A stretch of DNA of 47,490 nt. It comes from a virus. The number at the start of each line of letters is the position of its first letter. The stretch's first letter is position 1. The position numbers and the translations under genes were made by a program. This document shows positions 14,205 through 22,893 of the stretch, piece by piece. The notes below the pieces were generated by a model. It had not been told where the DNA came from and made no database searches. It saw only the letters and a list, made by a program, of their open reading frames with translations. Location of the stretch: the IMG/VR virus record IMGVR_UViG_3300046692_000604, positions 1-47,490 of that record; one strand, 5' to 3'.

Positions 14205-15779
14205 ATGATGACCGCCGCCGCCGATGCCGCAACAACTGAAATTCTCCGAGCTCAAGCATTCGCTAAGCTTCGCTCTGAGCTCACCAAAGATATTGCTTTG
14301 ACCGCAAATGTAGCTACCGGCTGCGGTCTTTGGGATCTTTTACGATTGTGCTTTCTGCTGAGAGTCACCCGAATGCTCAGCATGCCTGTTCCCGGTGCTG
14401 AGAAATTGAGTCACGCGGCACAGGTTTCCTTGGATCTGGGCAGTGAGTCCCTGAAATACGCAATCGCGTTGGTAGCAAAGCACGGACAATGGTGTGATGA
14501 CACCTCTGCGGACAAACCTCTTGACGGGTTTGACAACAAACGTGTTAACGCCATTTTCCAATATACGCGGCATATCAATACCAAGTTCGAAACCGAAATT
14601 GTTTTGCACTTCGCGAACGTGCACCTTGTAGGGGACCGTGGCCAGAACTGTATGGTCGACTATGCCGCTGGCCTTAATGATCCGCGGCGTACAGAGTACT
14701 TGCGTTACGGATTGCGTGTTGAGTCTGCATCAGGAGGAAACGACGGTATCGTTCCAATAATTGACCTGATGAAAAAGCTTCATGACGAGTACTCGGACGT
14801 CGCAGATTTGTTTGCAGCCGCTACGGGGGTCACCCTGGAGGTCTATTGTAAAGGAATGCTTGACCTACATGCTGCGCTTGTTGCGCGTCTGCAGGAAGCT
14901 GAAGGTAGATGCGGTCTCCATGAAGGTGGCGGCGTAGATCTAACGCACGCGGAGTCTTTCATCGCCATTGCGAAAGCTATGTTGTTCACAGACTCAGAAT
15001 TGGAAGCCGCATTCAGTCCAGAGTTCGTGACCTACCTGCGTGATCATCCTTTTGACAGAACTGCTTTCAGCGACACTGAGCTGCGATTCCATTATTTATC
15101 CAGGCGCCCTTTCTTATTTGGTGAAGGCTTCGCCATTTTCAGCCCTGAGCTAATCTTCGATAGTGTCTTGGGCAATGCGCATTTTACCTTGCTAGAAAGC
15201 CCTGTAGCTAAGGCCAAGTACATGGAGCGCAGATCGGCCCAATTCATAGATAAAGTGGCGATGGTCGCCGCGGGTGCTGGTTATGAGGAGGTGGATCGGG
15301 AGTTTGACTTGAAGGAAGGCAGGTACGACATAGGAGACATTGACCTGATTTTGCGCCATCCAAAAACGGGGCACACTATATTGGTTGAAGGCAAGGGCCA
15401 TTCATTGCCCCTTCCTGTCTATTTTAGGGTGCCAGATGCTGTTGACGAGCATGTGAAGCGTACCCGAGACTGGGAAAAGAAGGTTCAGCGCAGAATCGAT
15501 CATCTCAAAGGTAGCTCTTCAAGCTACCCCATCCCAGGAGCTTGGGATTATGTAATCGTCACTCTTATGCCGGAGCCGCTTTCGCAGCGCACCCCCTTAT
15601 TGGTACTCAGCATCGATGAGTTCAAGTGCTGGTTAGATCAGGATCCACGGCCAACTGTTTTTGCTGACCTTTTTAGTGTTTTTTATGATCGTGCAAAAAC
15701 GCCTCTCTCTATGGCTGAGTTGCAGGAGCTCCAGGAAAGTGGTTTTACTCTGATCGGTCCGAACTCGCCTCCTGAGTAA
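14205..15779 (+). CDS. Large cargo protein with PD-(D/E)XK nuclease-like C-domain
   Basis: This 524-residue protein has an all-helical N-terminal ~330 residues of no recognised family. The C-terminal domain (about 345-440) has the order expected of a PD-(D/E)XK nuclease: a helix (FIDKVAMVAAGAGYEEVDREF), IGDIDLIL with Asp378/Asp380, then ILVEGKGHS with Glu395-x-Lys397. This is the fold of many restriction and defence nucleases. It lies in the cargo island upstream of the tail chaperone. Starts at 14205 or 14208 are equivalent; the ribosome-binding site is weak. It is a plausible stand-alone anti-phage effector, but the substrate is unknown. Confidence 0.65.
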   Translation: MMTAAADAATTEILRAQAFAKLRSELTKDIALTANVATGCGLWDLLRLCFLLRVTRMLSMPVPGAEKLSHAAQVSLDLGSESLKYAIALVAKHGQWCDDTSADKPLDGFDNKRVNAIFQYTRHINTKFETEIVLHFANVHLVGDRGQNCMVDYAAGLNDPRRTEYLRYGLRVESASGGNDGIVPIIDLMKKLHDEYSDVADLFAAATGVTLEVYCKGMLDLHAALVARLQEAEGRCGLHEGGGVDLTHAESFIAIAKAMLFTDSELEAAFSPEFVTYLRDHPFDRTAFSDTELRFHYLSRRPFLFGEGFAIFSPELIFDSVLGNAHFTLLESPVAKAKYMERRSAQFIDKVAMVAAGAGYEEVDREFDLKEGRYDIGDIDLILRHPKTGHTILVEGKGHSLPLPVYFRVPDAVDEHVKRTRDWEKKVQRRIDHLKGSSSSYPIPGAWDYVIVTLMPEPLSQRTPLLVLSIDEFKCWLDQDPRPTVFADLFSVFYDRAKTPLSMAELQELQESGFTLIGPNSPPE

Positions 15780-15818
15780 CCTGACGGAGATAAGCCGGTG
15801 ATGTTTTTAATTTGAGGA

Positions 15819-15878
15819 AGGCAACCGCCTTGTAGTTCGGCTAATAATGCTAGACAGCCATCTGCAATGCGGTTGCCT
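15819..15878 (+). repeat. 10-bp inverted repeat upstream of membrane gene
   Basis: AGGCAACCGC (15819-15828) is repeated inverted as GCGGTTGCCT (15869-15878), framing 40 nt. It falls between the nuclease-like gene and the proposed start at 15907, so it may be a weak terminator or an mRNA leader structure. Confidence 0.35.
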
Positions 15879-15906
15879 ATCTATACCTTTTTTGAGAGTG
15901 AAACGC

Positions 15907-16722
15907 ATGCAGCGCCTGCGAAAAAAAAAGCTTACTGAAGAAAAGCCTGATATCCCCAAGAACCATACGAATAAAAATATTCACCCAAGCAATATGGATG
16001 TTTGGCTTTCTCGGCTGAGCCACATCTCTCAATTTGGTCTTTTTGCGCTCACCATAGGTGCGCTTTATTTTACCGTAATACCTCTGTACAAAACCGCGGC
16101 TTTAGAGGAAAGCATCGCACGTCGTGAGTCAGAGTTAAGCGCGACAAATGCGAAGCTTGAAGCGGCAACTGCTGCGCTTGTAAAGGTAAAACTTGAAATC
16201 TACGAGCGTAATAGGCACGATTTGGTTAAAGGCATAATTTCCGCGGCACCACTCTGCTCAGGGCTCATGGAGCCACCGCGTGCTCTAGGCTCAGATACGA
16301 GCAATCATTATGCAGAAAGCTTACTAAGGGTCGACGCAGGCCAATGTTTACAGGACGCGTTTCAAGGAAGTAACGCCGAAACGAAACTCACACCCGACGA
16401 CCTTTCTAATCTAAAAGGAGCTATCGAAACCATCTTGACTAACCTAGCGCAGATGCAGAAACAGGCATCGCTTGAAATAGACTCTGTTCCAGAGCTAGCT
16501 GCAAAAGATCCGTCCATTTTGGTTACAGAAGGATCAGAGATAGAGGACGTGAATCGTTTGGATAGGCTAATTAACGGAATTGCACCTAGCTTTATTAACG
16601 AGAGTATGAAGTTACAGGTCGCGATAGATAGTGCGCGCAGTAAAATTTATTTTGATTTCTCCAAGGCCGTCGTCAACGAAATTCTTAAGCTTAGGGATTT
16701 GGATTGGCCAAAAAACAAGTAG
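15907..16722 (+). CDS. Single-span membrane protein with coiled coil, cargo gene
   Basis: This 271-residue protein has a basic N-terminus (MQRLRKKKLTEEK), one membrane span (about 44-63, ISQFGLFALTIGALYFTVIP), a coiled coil (LEESIARRESELSATNAKLE) and a soluble helical C-domain of ~180 residues with two cysteines. I chose the ATG at 15907 because GAGAG precedes it; an in-frame ATG at 15847 has no ribosome-binding site. No family is recognised. It converges with the gene ending at 16788. It may partner the upstream nuclease-like protein. Confidence 0.55.
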   Translation: MQRLRKKKLTEEKPDIPKNHTNKNIHPSNMDVWLSRLSHISQFGLFALTIGALYFTVIPLYKTAALEESIARRESELSATNAKLEAATAALVKVKLEIYERNRHDLVKGIISAAPLCSGLMEPPRALGSDTSNHYAESLLRVDAGQCLQDAFQGSNAETKLTPDDLSNLKGAIETILTNLAQMQKQASLEIDSVPELAAKDPSILVTEGSEIEDVNRLDRLINGIAPSFINESMKLQVAIDSARSKIYFDFSKAVVNEILKLRDLDWPKNK

Positions 16723-16787
16723 AATCTATGCATCCAACCACTTTCTGGCTAACGGCGTAGCTGTTTGGCGGAGCGCCACGCTCGACA

Positions 16788-17816
16788 TTAAAGATAAACT
16801 AAATCGGCGTAATCTTTCATTGAACCTACGGAGAGAAACAACGGTTCTAAATTTGTCGAAATAGGACGGCGTGGTCGAAATGCTATTCTAAACTCCTTCT
16901 GGTAGGCATAGCCGAAATGCTTGGCCATCTCAGGAATCTTAAATTTTGTATAGTCTCGATACGGGTCATAATAAATAACCTTTCCCACCATAGGTTCCCA
17001 ATCAGCAAAACGAGCCAAGAAGGTGGAAATTAGGCGCTGATTGAAAATCTGTGGGTCTCTGATGACGATGGCAGCATCAGCATCAAAGTCCGTTGGCATC
17101 CGATAGTGAATATGTTCACAAAGGCTGAAGAGATAGTAGTCGTTGTAAATTAGCGGTAGAACGATGTCATCATTGGAGAATTCAAGCCGATTGCCCTGAA
17201 AATCAATATGAGTTTTACCCGCAAGTCTTTCCCTATACGTCGGAATGAAAAACGTTCTACTGGTTTCATCGTCACGAACGGCATCGAGTAGTCCCGCATC
17301 ATTGTATAAGCCAGCGTTGGCTAATCGCAGATTGCCTGTTTGAAACATTGGTTCAAGAAATTCGCGCTTCCCGTATTTGACTAGAACCGGCGAGGTTGGA
17401 GGTTTGTAGCCTTCAAACAATGTTATCCCGGTAGGCGTGCCATGCTCGAAATATTTGAAGAGGGGGGCTCGCGCAGATTGAATAATATCACTCGGTGGCA
17501 TGCCATCTGCCCTAGCCCCATACTCTTCTAACATATGTGTGAATACTTGCATGAACTCATCGGTTTCCGCCATTGGCACAGGGCAGAGCGTGCCCTCTGG
17601 CCCGATTTCCATTACGTTCAGGAATATATTTCGAAAGCGTTCTGCCACTCGATCTTCTGACGCTCCTAACAAATATGGGCGCGCCAGATAATCGTGACGC
17701 CATACCTCATGGCGCGCCAAGCGAGTGGGCTGCGCCGACTTCCATTCAAAATACTGTCGACGTTGATCAATTTTTGAAAAGCGCTGGCGTAGCTGGTCCA
17801 AATTAACCTTGATCAT
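16788..17816 (-). CDS. DUF2971-like cargo protein
   Basis: This 342-residue protein has a segment (VLVKYGKREFLEPMFQTGNL, then RLANAGLYNDAGLLDAVRDDE) and a late KHFGYAYQKEFRIAF motif. Both resemble DUF2971-type proteins, where a conserved N-D pair and a C-terminal K..y.yE.EFR are seen. Such proteins occur near defence genes and may be ADP-ribosyltransferase-like, but that is inference. The ATG at 17816 has no strong ribosome-binding site. It is the only minus-strand gene in the middle of this island. Confidence 0.5.
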   Translation of the reverse strand: MIKVNLDQLRQRFSKIDQRRQYFEWKSAQPTRLARHEVWRHDYLARPYLLGASEDRVAERFRNIFLNVMEIGPEGTLCPVPMAETDEFMQVFTHMLEEYGARADGMPPSDIIQSARAPLFKYFEHGTPTGITLFEGYKPPTSPVLVKYGKREFLEPMFQTGNLRLANAGLYNDAGLLDAVRDDETSRTFFIPTYRERLAGKTHIDFQGNRLEFSNDDIVLPLIYNDYYLFSLCEHIHYRMPTDFDADAAIVIRDPQIFNQRLISTFLARFADWEPMVGKVIYYDPYRDYTKFKIPEMAKHFGYAYQKEFRIAFRPRRPISTNLEPLFLSVGSMKDYADLVYL

Positions 17817-18205
17817 AGGTAAATTGCAGCCTAATAGAAGTGTTTCGTGATTCGTTGCCAGCGTTGCTTTGGCAGACCTTGCAATTCGGCATCAGAAGGT
17901 AAGGTGTCGATAACACCCGCTCATAATCAATTCGTAGGCGGGCTATTGAGATGATTCCGGCGCTTCTTTGAGCATGCCACCCAAATAATGTCACGTTTTT
18001 AATCAGCTGAGCTAGTCTCTGGGCTACTCAACCACCCACACGTAAAAAATCACGTCATTATGGGTATCAGCTCACTCGTTCCCCCTTCACGGCCCTAGCA
18101 CCTTAGCTGCGTATTACGTTTTTAAAAAAACTCAAGGTTCAATCAGGGGACTGCCCGTTTGATGCCTTTTTTGTTTAGACCGTTCACTACTCCAGGAAAA
18201 TAATC
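17817..18205. other. AT-rich intergenic region, no gene seen
   Basis: This ~390-bp gap between divergent genes must hold the promoters of the DUF2971-like gene (minus) and the repeat protein (plus). I see T-rich tracts (TTTTTAAAAAAA near 18120; CTTTTTTG near 18166) but no repeat matching the late motif and no convincing reading frame. Confidence 0.5.
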
Positions 18206-18577
18206 ATGCCTAGGCCGGTAATTCCAAACATGAAGTTGTGGCCGCGTAATTTAAGCACCCGACAAGGTGGTGGCTTGTCCACCTCTCAGTATGGTGGCAT
18301 GTCAACGTCACAATATGGAGGCATGTCGACTTCGCAGTACGGCGGCATGTCCACATCTCAATATGGAGGTATGTCCACCTCACAGTACGGAGGTCTATCC
18401 ACCTCACAGTACGGTGGCCTCTCAACATCTCAATATGGTGGGCTGTCCACCTCGCAGTACGGCGGTCTGTCAACGTCTCAATACGGTGGCCTATCGACGT
18501 CGCAGGGAGGTGGTTTGTCTACATCCTCAAATAATGTCTATACGAGCAATATTCCACCTTGGCCGGTTTGTTCGTGA
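18206..18577 (+). pseudogene. GG[ML]STSQY octapeptide-repeat protein, C-terminus frameshifted
   Basis: The frame encodes 123 residues: a short leader (MPRPVIPNMKLWPRNLSTRQ), about ten tandem octapeptides GG[ML]STSQY, then YTSNIPPWPVCS and stop. In the +1 frame directly after this the sequence continues FVRELEARGYRAQADLIRQH...ENFFNY to 18668, which reads as the natural continuation of IPPWP. One missing or extra base near 18567 explains the break. AGGA lies 9 nt before the ATG. Repeats differ mostly at synonymous positions, which suggests selection on the protein. I recall similar GGG-L-ST repeat proteins ending in IPPWP plus a helix, of unknown function. Confidence 0.7.
18266..18529 (+). repeat. 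Tandem 24-bp coding repeats (about 11 units)
   Basis: Eleven 24-bp units encode GG[ML]STSQY, with the last two degenerate (QGG, SSNN). Neighbouring units differ at many third positions (GGTGGC, GGAGGT, GGCGGT; TCAACG, TCCACC), so they are not recent slippage copies. Confidence 0.85.
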
Positions 18578-18668
18578 GCTAGAGGCTCGGGGTTATCGAG
18601 CACAAGCTGATTTGATCCGCCAGCATTTACCAAATTTTTTATGGCCTGAAAATTTCTTCAATTATTAA
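18578..18668 (+). pseudogene. Detached C-terminal helix of the repeat protein
   Basis: In the +1 frame from about 18565, GRFVRELEARGYRAQADLIR then QHLPNFLWPENFFNY ends at TAA 18666-18668. It has no start of its own and completes the repeat protein across a one-base shift. Confidence 0.6.
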
Positions 18669-18754
18669 ATGGCGAAGAATTAATTGGTCGCATCTGGTAT
18701 CGGATACGCTGAGTTGCATCGGCATACACGGACTTATGGTTTTGCCTTGGCCTG

Positions 18755-18780
18755 AAAAGCCGCTTTCAGAGGCGGCTTTT
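18755..18780. terminator. Bidirectional terminator after tail tube gene
   Basis: AAAAGCCGC (18755-18763) pairs with GCGGCTTTT (18772-18780), giving an A-tract/stem/T-tract hairpin on both strands. On the minus strand it lies 11 nt past the tail tube stop and should end the second late operon. Confidence 0.8.
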
Positions 18781-18790
18781 GCGGGTTAAA

Positions 18791-19315
18791 TCACGCGATT
18801 CCAAGGTTTTTGTTGTACTTGGCCAGCTGATCCTCGCCACCCACCCGAAAAATATTCGCCAAGTAATCCAGCAACACCACCTCATCCCCATTGATCATCT
18901 GCCGCACATACGTGGCAGAAAACGGCGTCTCATACTTCGTCGGATCTCGTGGTTTGTGCGTACCCAGCTGATACTCCTTACCTGTAATGGTCATGGTCGT
19001 AACCAGCGGAATCTCGTTCACCAGCCCTCCATTATTGAACACCTGAACGTTCGACCGACACTGCAGCTGCACGCTCTTGAACGGCGTCACAAGCTTCTTC
19101 ACCGCCTCAAAATACAGACTGTTCCAGGTGATTTTCCCTTCCAGCTTGTCGATCCCATCCGGCAGTTCGATCAGTCCCACCATCCCCAACCCCTGAAAGT
19201 CACTCATCACGGTTTTGATGGTGCCCAAATCAATCTCTTCACACTTGCCAAAGAAGCTACTGCCATCCAGATAAACGTTAGCGTTGGAGATGCGGTGTGC
19301 GCTAAAGCCTGCCAT
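18791..19315 (-). CDS. Phage major tail tube protein
   Basis: This 174-residue protein is a P2 FII-type tail tube subunit. Typical parts are MAGFSAHRISNANVYLDGSS, GKCEEIDLGTIKTVMSDFQGLGMVG, and TMTITGKEYQLGTHKPRD. The start directly follows the sheath stop with no gap. It is the last gene of the second late block and is followed by a terminator and the cargo island, so tube and chaperone, normally adjacent, are 7 kb apart. Confidence 0.92.
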   Translation of the reverse strand: MAGFSAHRISNANVYLDGSSFFGKCEEIDLGTIKTVMSDFQGLGMVGLIELPDGIDKLEGKITWNSLYFEAVKKLVTPFKSVQLQCRSNVQVFNNGGLVNEIPLVTTMTITGKEYQLGTHKPRDPTKYETPFSATYVRQMINGDEVVLLDYLANIFRVGGEDQLAKYNKNLGIA

Positions 19316-20740
19316 TTATGCGTTCCCTAGGTTGACCAGGTAATCCCCGGTGATTTCGGTTTCAAAGGTGCCGCGTTCAAACGGCAGCGGCACGGTGAGT
19401 TTGTAGTTGAACAGTGCGTGGCCCTGTTCCAGTTCGGTTTGTGGGTTGCGGGCCGGGTCGTACCAGCATTCACCGCCGAGCAAGGCGCCGTCGCCGATGA
19501 GTTTGCGCAGGAACAGGTTGACGCTTTCGGTGATGCTGGTGATGAGCGAGGTGGTGATGGGCTGGTCGACGAATTGCAGCGCGCTGTAGCGGATGGATTC
19601 GTCGACGACGTCTTTGGTGCGGCGCACGTTTTCGAAGTTGCGCATGTGGGTGACGCTGGGCCAGGCCGCGGTGCGGTTGCCCCATAAACGCAGGCCGGTG
19701 CCATACGAGTTGAAGACGGTGGTGATGCCGTTTTCGTTGAGCAGGTTGACCTCGCTGGTGGCGTCGTCGATGCGTGCGGTGAGTGGCCGTTCCAGGCCGA
19801 TGACGCCTAGCAGTGGTTGGTTGGAGCTGCTCCACCAGTAGCCCTGGTCGTGGTCGACTTTGGCGCGCAGGCCGGCGGCGCGGATCGACAGTGGTTGCAA
19901 GCGTTCGCCATTGGTGGCGGCGTCGTAGACCTTTACGTGTGGGTAGCACAGGCGGACCCGGTCGCTGCTGGTGTTGAAGTTGATGGCGCCGGACGGCCCA
20001 CGCCCAGCCAGCACTTGTTGCACGGTGGCGCCGATGGGGGCATCGACGTAGGCCACGCCACCGACTTGACCGGCCGAGGTGGCGAGGTCAACTGTCACTG
20101 CTTTCAAGGTGCTGAAGCCCGGGGCGATGAAGATTTTGGGGAAGAAACCCAGCTGGTTGTAGCTGTCTTGAAAGGCCTTCAAACCGGTGCGCCGCCCCGC
20201 GAGCGTGATGCCGCCGATGATGTCGGCCGGGGTGACTTGGCTGGGGTCGGCGTGGGTGTAATCAGCCTTGATCTGGGCGTTGGCGGCGATGCTGCCGGTG
20301 GCCAGGCGCCTGATTTGGCCGGTGAGCATGTTGACGGTGTAGTCAGTGCCTAGCCCGTGGGTGACCGATCCGTCGGCGGACTTTAGTTGCAGCGTTTGCA
20401 GCGCGCCGTGCGCCAGCTGCAACAGGTCGTTGTCGGCGAACTGTTGGGGTTGGTCGGTGACCTTGGCGTTGTGGATCGCCGGGTCGAGCACGTTGACGAC
20501 CAGCACGGTACCGGCGCCGAAGTCGTAGATACCCTGCAGCGCTTCGGGGATGCTGAAGCCGCTTTGGTGTGCGCCGAATTGGGCGGCGTGGGTGTCGTTC
20601 AGGCACAAGGTGAGTTCATTGACGGGCCCGACCGGCGCGGTGCCGACCAAGGCGATGACCGCCGATTTGACTACCCGAACAGGACGAGGCCCGCGCTCGA
20701 CTTCGGTGGTTTCTATGCCGTGCAGATAGTTGGCTGGCAT
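19316..20740 (-). CDS. Contractile tail sheath protein
   Basis: This 474-residue protein is a P2 FI/Mu L-type sheath subunit. It has HGIETTEVERGPRPVRVVKSA near the N-terminus (with GTAPVGP), YNQLGFFPKIFIAPGFST in the middle, and a C-terminal sheath domain (GIRRLWGNRT-like GLRLWGNRTAAWPS, then FRNFENV-like MRNFENVRRTKDVVDESI). It shows that the virion is a myovirus. Length is normal. Confidence 0.93.
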   Translation of the reverse strand: MPANYLHGIETTEVERGPRPVRVVKSAVIALVGTAPVGPVNELTLCLNDTHAAQFGAHQSGFSIPEALQGIYDFGAGTVLVVNVLDPAIHNAKVTDQPQQFADNDLLQLAHGALQTLQLKSADGSVTHGLGTDYTVNMLTGQIRRLATGSIAANAQIKADYTHADPSQVTPADIIGGITLAGRRTGLKAFQDSYNQLGFFPKIFIAPGFSTLKAVTVDLATSAGQVGGVAYVDAPIGATVQQVLAGRGPSGAINFNTSSDRVRLCYPHVKVYDAATNGERLQPLSIRAAGLRAKVDHDQGYWWSSSNQPLLGVIGLERPLTARIDDATSEVNLLNENGITTVFNSYGTGLRLWGNRTAAWPSVTHMRNFENVRRTKDVVDESIRYSALQFVDQPITTSLITSITESVNLFLRKLIGDGALLGGECWYDPARNPQTELEQGHALFNYKLTVPLPFERGTFETEITGDYLVNLGNA

Positions 20741-20746
20741 GGGCGT

Positions 20747-20980
20747 TTATTCCTTCTCTGGTTTTAGAGACGCGACAGCGGTTTTGTTGGCCGGCTTTGT
20801 GTGGGCCGGTAGCGGTGTCAGGTGTTTGAGCGCTAACAGCACGACGGTGTATTCGTGATCGGCCGGCAGCTCGACGGGCTTGCCTGGCAGCAGCTGGACG
20901 TCGAGTGGTTCGGCGGTATCGCCCACGTGCAGGGAGGCGGCACTTTGCGGGCCGGTGTAGCGATAACGGGTCAGGTTCAT
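20747..20980 (-). CDS. Small Mu gp38-type protein (DUF2635-like)
   Basis: This 77-residue protein (MNLTRYRYTGPQSAASLHVG, then LPGKPVELPADHEYTVVLLA) sits between tail terminator and sheath, the position of the small DUF2635-type protein of Mu-like phages. The start at 20980 overlaps the upstream stop as ATGA. Its role in tail assembly is unknown. Confidence 0.65.
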   Translation of the reverse strand: MNLTRYRYTGPQSAASLHVGDTAEPLDVQLLPGKPVELPADHEYTVVLLALKHLTPLPAHTKPANKTAVASLKPEKE

Positions 20981-21465
20981 GGGTGTTCCTCGAAGGCAGC
21001 GTGTTTGAGCAGCAGCCCGTGTTCGGGAGGCATGAATTGCAGTTGCGTGGCGCGGATGGCGAAGTCCTGGGCGTACTGCCACACGCCGTTTTGGTGGCCG
21101 ATGAACTGCTCGGACAGTGGGCGGCACGGCTGGTCGGCGTTGGGCGGATACCACCCGGTGAGGCAGGCGCGGATGCGGTCGAGGTAGCTGACCACGCCGG
21201 TTGTGCCGTTGAGCTGGCGGAAAATCAGCGTGAAGCGCAGCACCACGTTGCGGGCTTGAAAGGTCGCGTCGGTGCTCTCCGAGACGCCAAAGGTGGACTT
21301 GCCGTAGGCCAGCAAGACGGCACCGCGTGGGTGGTTGAGGCGGTATTGCAGTGGGTTCTCGGGGAACAGCTCGACCATCAGCTCGTGGCCGACGTCGTGC
21401 TGCAGTTTGGCGAGCACGGTGTCCATCAGTTGCTCGGTTTGGGTTTTAGGGATCACCTGGGTCAT
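20977..21465 (-). CDS. Gp37-family tail/neck protein
   Basis: This 162-residue protein (MTQVIPKTQTEQLMDTVLAK...) matches Mu gp37-type neck or tail-terminator proteins by position and by FRQLNGTTGVVSYLDRIRACLTG. The start at 21465 overlaps the gp36 stop as TGATG, and the stop overlaps the next gene as ATGA. It probably joins head and tail. Confidence 0.8.
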   Translation of the reverse strand: MTQVIPKTQTEQLMDTVLAKLQHDVGHELMVELFPENPLQYRLNHPRGAVLLAYGKSTFGVSESTDATFQARNVVLRFTLIFRQLNGTTGVVSYLDRIRACLTGWYPPNADQPCRPLSEQFIGHQNGVWQYAQDFAIRATQLQFMPPEHGLLLKHAAFEEHP

Positions 21466-21896
21466 CAGTAGCGTTCCCACGTGTCGGCGCTGAATTGTTG
21501 AGGGCGTGAGCGCACGCGGATCTCGCCCGGTTCCGGCGCGGCGTGGCCGGTGGGCAGGCCTAAGGTGACGACGCCGTCGCGGATGTTTTCCAGCAGCTTG
21601 AGGGTGTCTTTGCGGCTGTCTTTTACGGCGTCGGGTAATGCGCCTTCGGGGCGGCGCTGGTACAGCCAGTGCCGCGCCAGGTAGACCACGGCATCGCGCA
21701 GCATGGTGGGCACCGGGTCGAGTGGCAGGTGGTAGCGCCCGCGCAGGTAGCCATCGACCAGTTCTTGCGCGTGGCGCACGCCGTCGTCGATGACGCTTTC
21801 GTTGGGCTGCGTGGCGGCCGGGTCGTCGTTGGAGAGCTGAATGAGCGTCATCTGCGGGATGGCGTGGCCGAGGTCGGCGCGGGTGCAATAACGCAT
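21465..21896 (-). CDS. Gp36/DUF1320 head-completion protein
   Basis: This 143-residue protein begins MRYCTRADLGHAIPQMTLIQ and has AQELVDGYLRGRYHLPLDPVP and LRDAVVYLARHWLYQRRPEG, the DUF1320 signature of Mu gp36. This is a head-to-tail connector made of helices. It follows the capsid gene by 3 nt. Confidence 0.9.
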   Translation of the reverse strand: MRYCTRADLGHAIPQMTLIQLSNDDPAATQPNESVIDDGVRHAQELVDGYLRGRYHLPLDPVPTMLRDAVVYLARHWLYQRRPEGALPDAVKDSRKDTLKLLENIRDGVVTLGLPTGHAAPEPGEIRVRSRPQQFSADTWERY

Positions 21897-21899
21897 GGG

Positions 21900-22880
21900 T
21901 CAGCCCGCCTTCAACTCGACCAGGGCTTCGGGGAACAAGCACATGGCCAGCGGGTTGGCCTGGGCTTCGAGGTCCCAGCCTTTGCCCATCTTGCGCGGCT
22001 CGGCCTTGCTGTAGAACGGCTGGCCCAGGGTGTTGACGGTTTCGTTGTAGTTGGCCGGGGCGTTGAACAGGCGGAACACGCCGCGGGCCATGGGAAAGAC
22101 CTGGGCGATGTCGGCCGGGATAAAGCGCTGGCCACTGACGGTGACGTCGTATTCGATGAACTCGATGCCGCCGAAGGTGAAGCCGGTGCGCAGGTCGCCG
22201 CCGAGGCGGTCTTGGGCTTCCTGGTAGTTGGCGAATGCGGCTTTGACTTTCTCGTGATCGATGAAGGCGTCGAACCAGTCCGGCCCGCACAGTGCGCGGA
22301 AGCCGGTGACCATCACGCCGCCGAGCTTGGATTCGGAATGGCGTTTGGCGTCGAGGCAGGCTTTGCGCACGTTAGTGCCTGCGGCGCTGAGGGCGACGGT
22401 CATTTTCTTTTGGCTGACTTCGAACTCCTTATAAAGGTCGAACATAGTCTCGCCGTCGGCGTCGAGCAATTTGCCGCGCAAGGCGCCGACACGCTGAAAC
22501 TCGCGGGTGGCTTCGATGCTGTTTTTGAGGTCTTGCAGGTGGTCGTTGATGACGGTGGCGATGGGCGTGGTGGCGCTTTCCTGGCCGAAGGCGGCGATGC
22601 CTTGCAACTGGCTTGGCAGCAGCGGCCGGTTAATGGGCAGGTGCAGGGTTTCGAAGGTGCGGCGCTTGCGTTTGTTGCCTTTGATGGGCGCCGGGTCGTC
22701 GTTGCGCGAGGTGTTGGGCACGAGTACCAGACGGCCTTCACGTTCATCGATGATGACAGTGGTGCTGGTGACGCCTTTTTCGTCGAACAGCCCCATGGCG
22801 CCGACCTTGCCGGGCATGACCGGGAGTTTGTTCACGGCAGCGGTGAGGTTGGCGACGCTGAACAGGTCTTGCAGGTTCAT
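21900..22880 (-). CDS. Major capsid protein (lambda gpE type)
   Basis: This 326-residue protein belongs to the lambda-type major capsid E family. It has MPGKVGAMGLFDEKGVTSTT, VLVPNTSRNDDPAP, RVGALRGKLLDADGETMFDL (a strong family signature), and C-terminal RLFNAPANYNETVNTLGQPFYSK. Mu itself uses an unrelated-looking gpT in this place, so the head gene has been exchanged for the lambda form together with the decoration protein upstream. Confidence 0.9.
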   Translation of the reverse strand: MNLQDLFSVANLTAAVNKLPVMPGKVGAMGLFDEKGVTSTTVIIDEREGRLVLVPNTSRNDDPAPIKGNKRKRRTFETLHLPINRPLLPSQLQGIAAFGQESATTPIATVINDHLQDLKNSIEATREFQRVGALRGKLLDADGETMFDLYKEFEVSQKKMTVALSAAGTNVRKACLDAKRHSESKLGGVMVTGFRALCGPDWFDAFIDHEKVKAAFANYQEAQDRLGGDLRTGFTFGGIEFIEYDVTVSGQRFIPADIAQVFPMARGVFRLFNAPANYNETVNTLGQPFYSKAEPRKMGKGWDLEAQANPLAMCLFPEALVELKAG

Positions 22881-22893
22881 GGGTGGCTCCTGA

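Noticed and set aside
17803-17994. 63-codon minus frame upstream of the DUF2971-like gene
   Set aside because: It overlaps that gene's start in another frame, with no ribosome-binding site or recognisable content.
18210-18473. Frames antisense to the octapeptide repeats
   Set aside because: Periodicity of the 24-bp repeats keeps several frames open; only the + frame has a start with AGGA and a sensible peptide.
18266-18529. CRISPR array
   Set aside because: The 24-bp units are contiguous without spacers and encode a repeated peptide.
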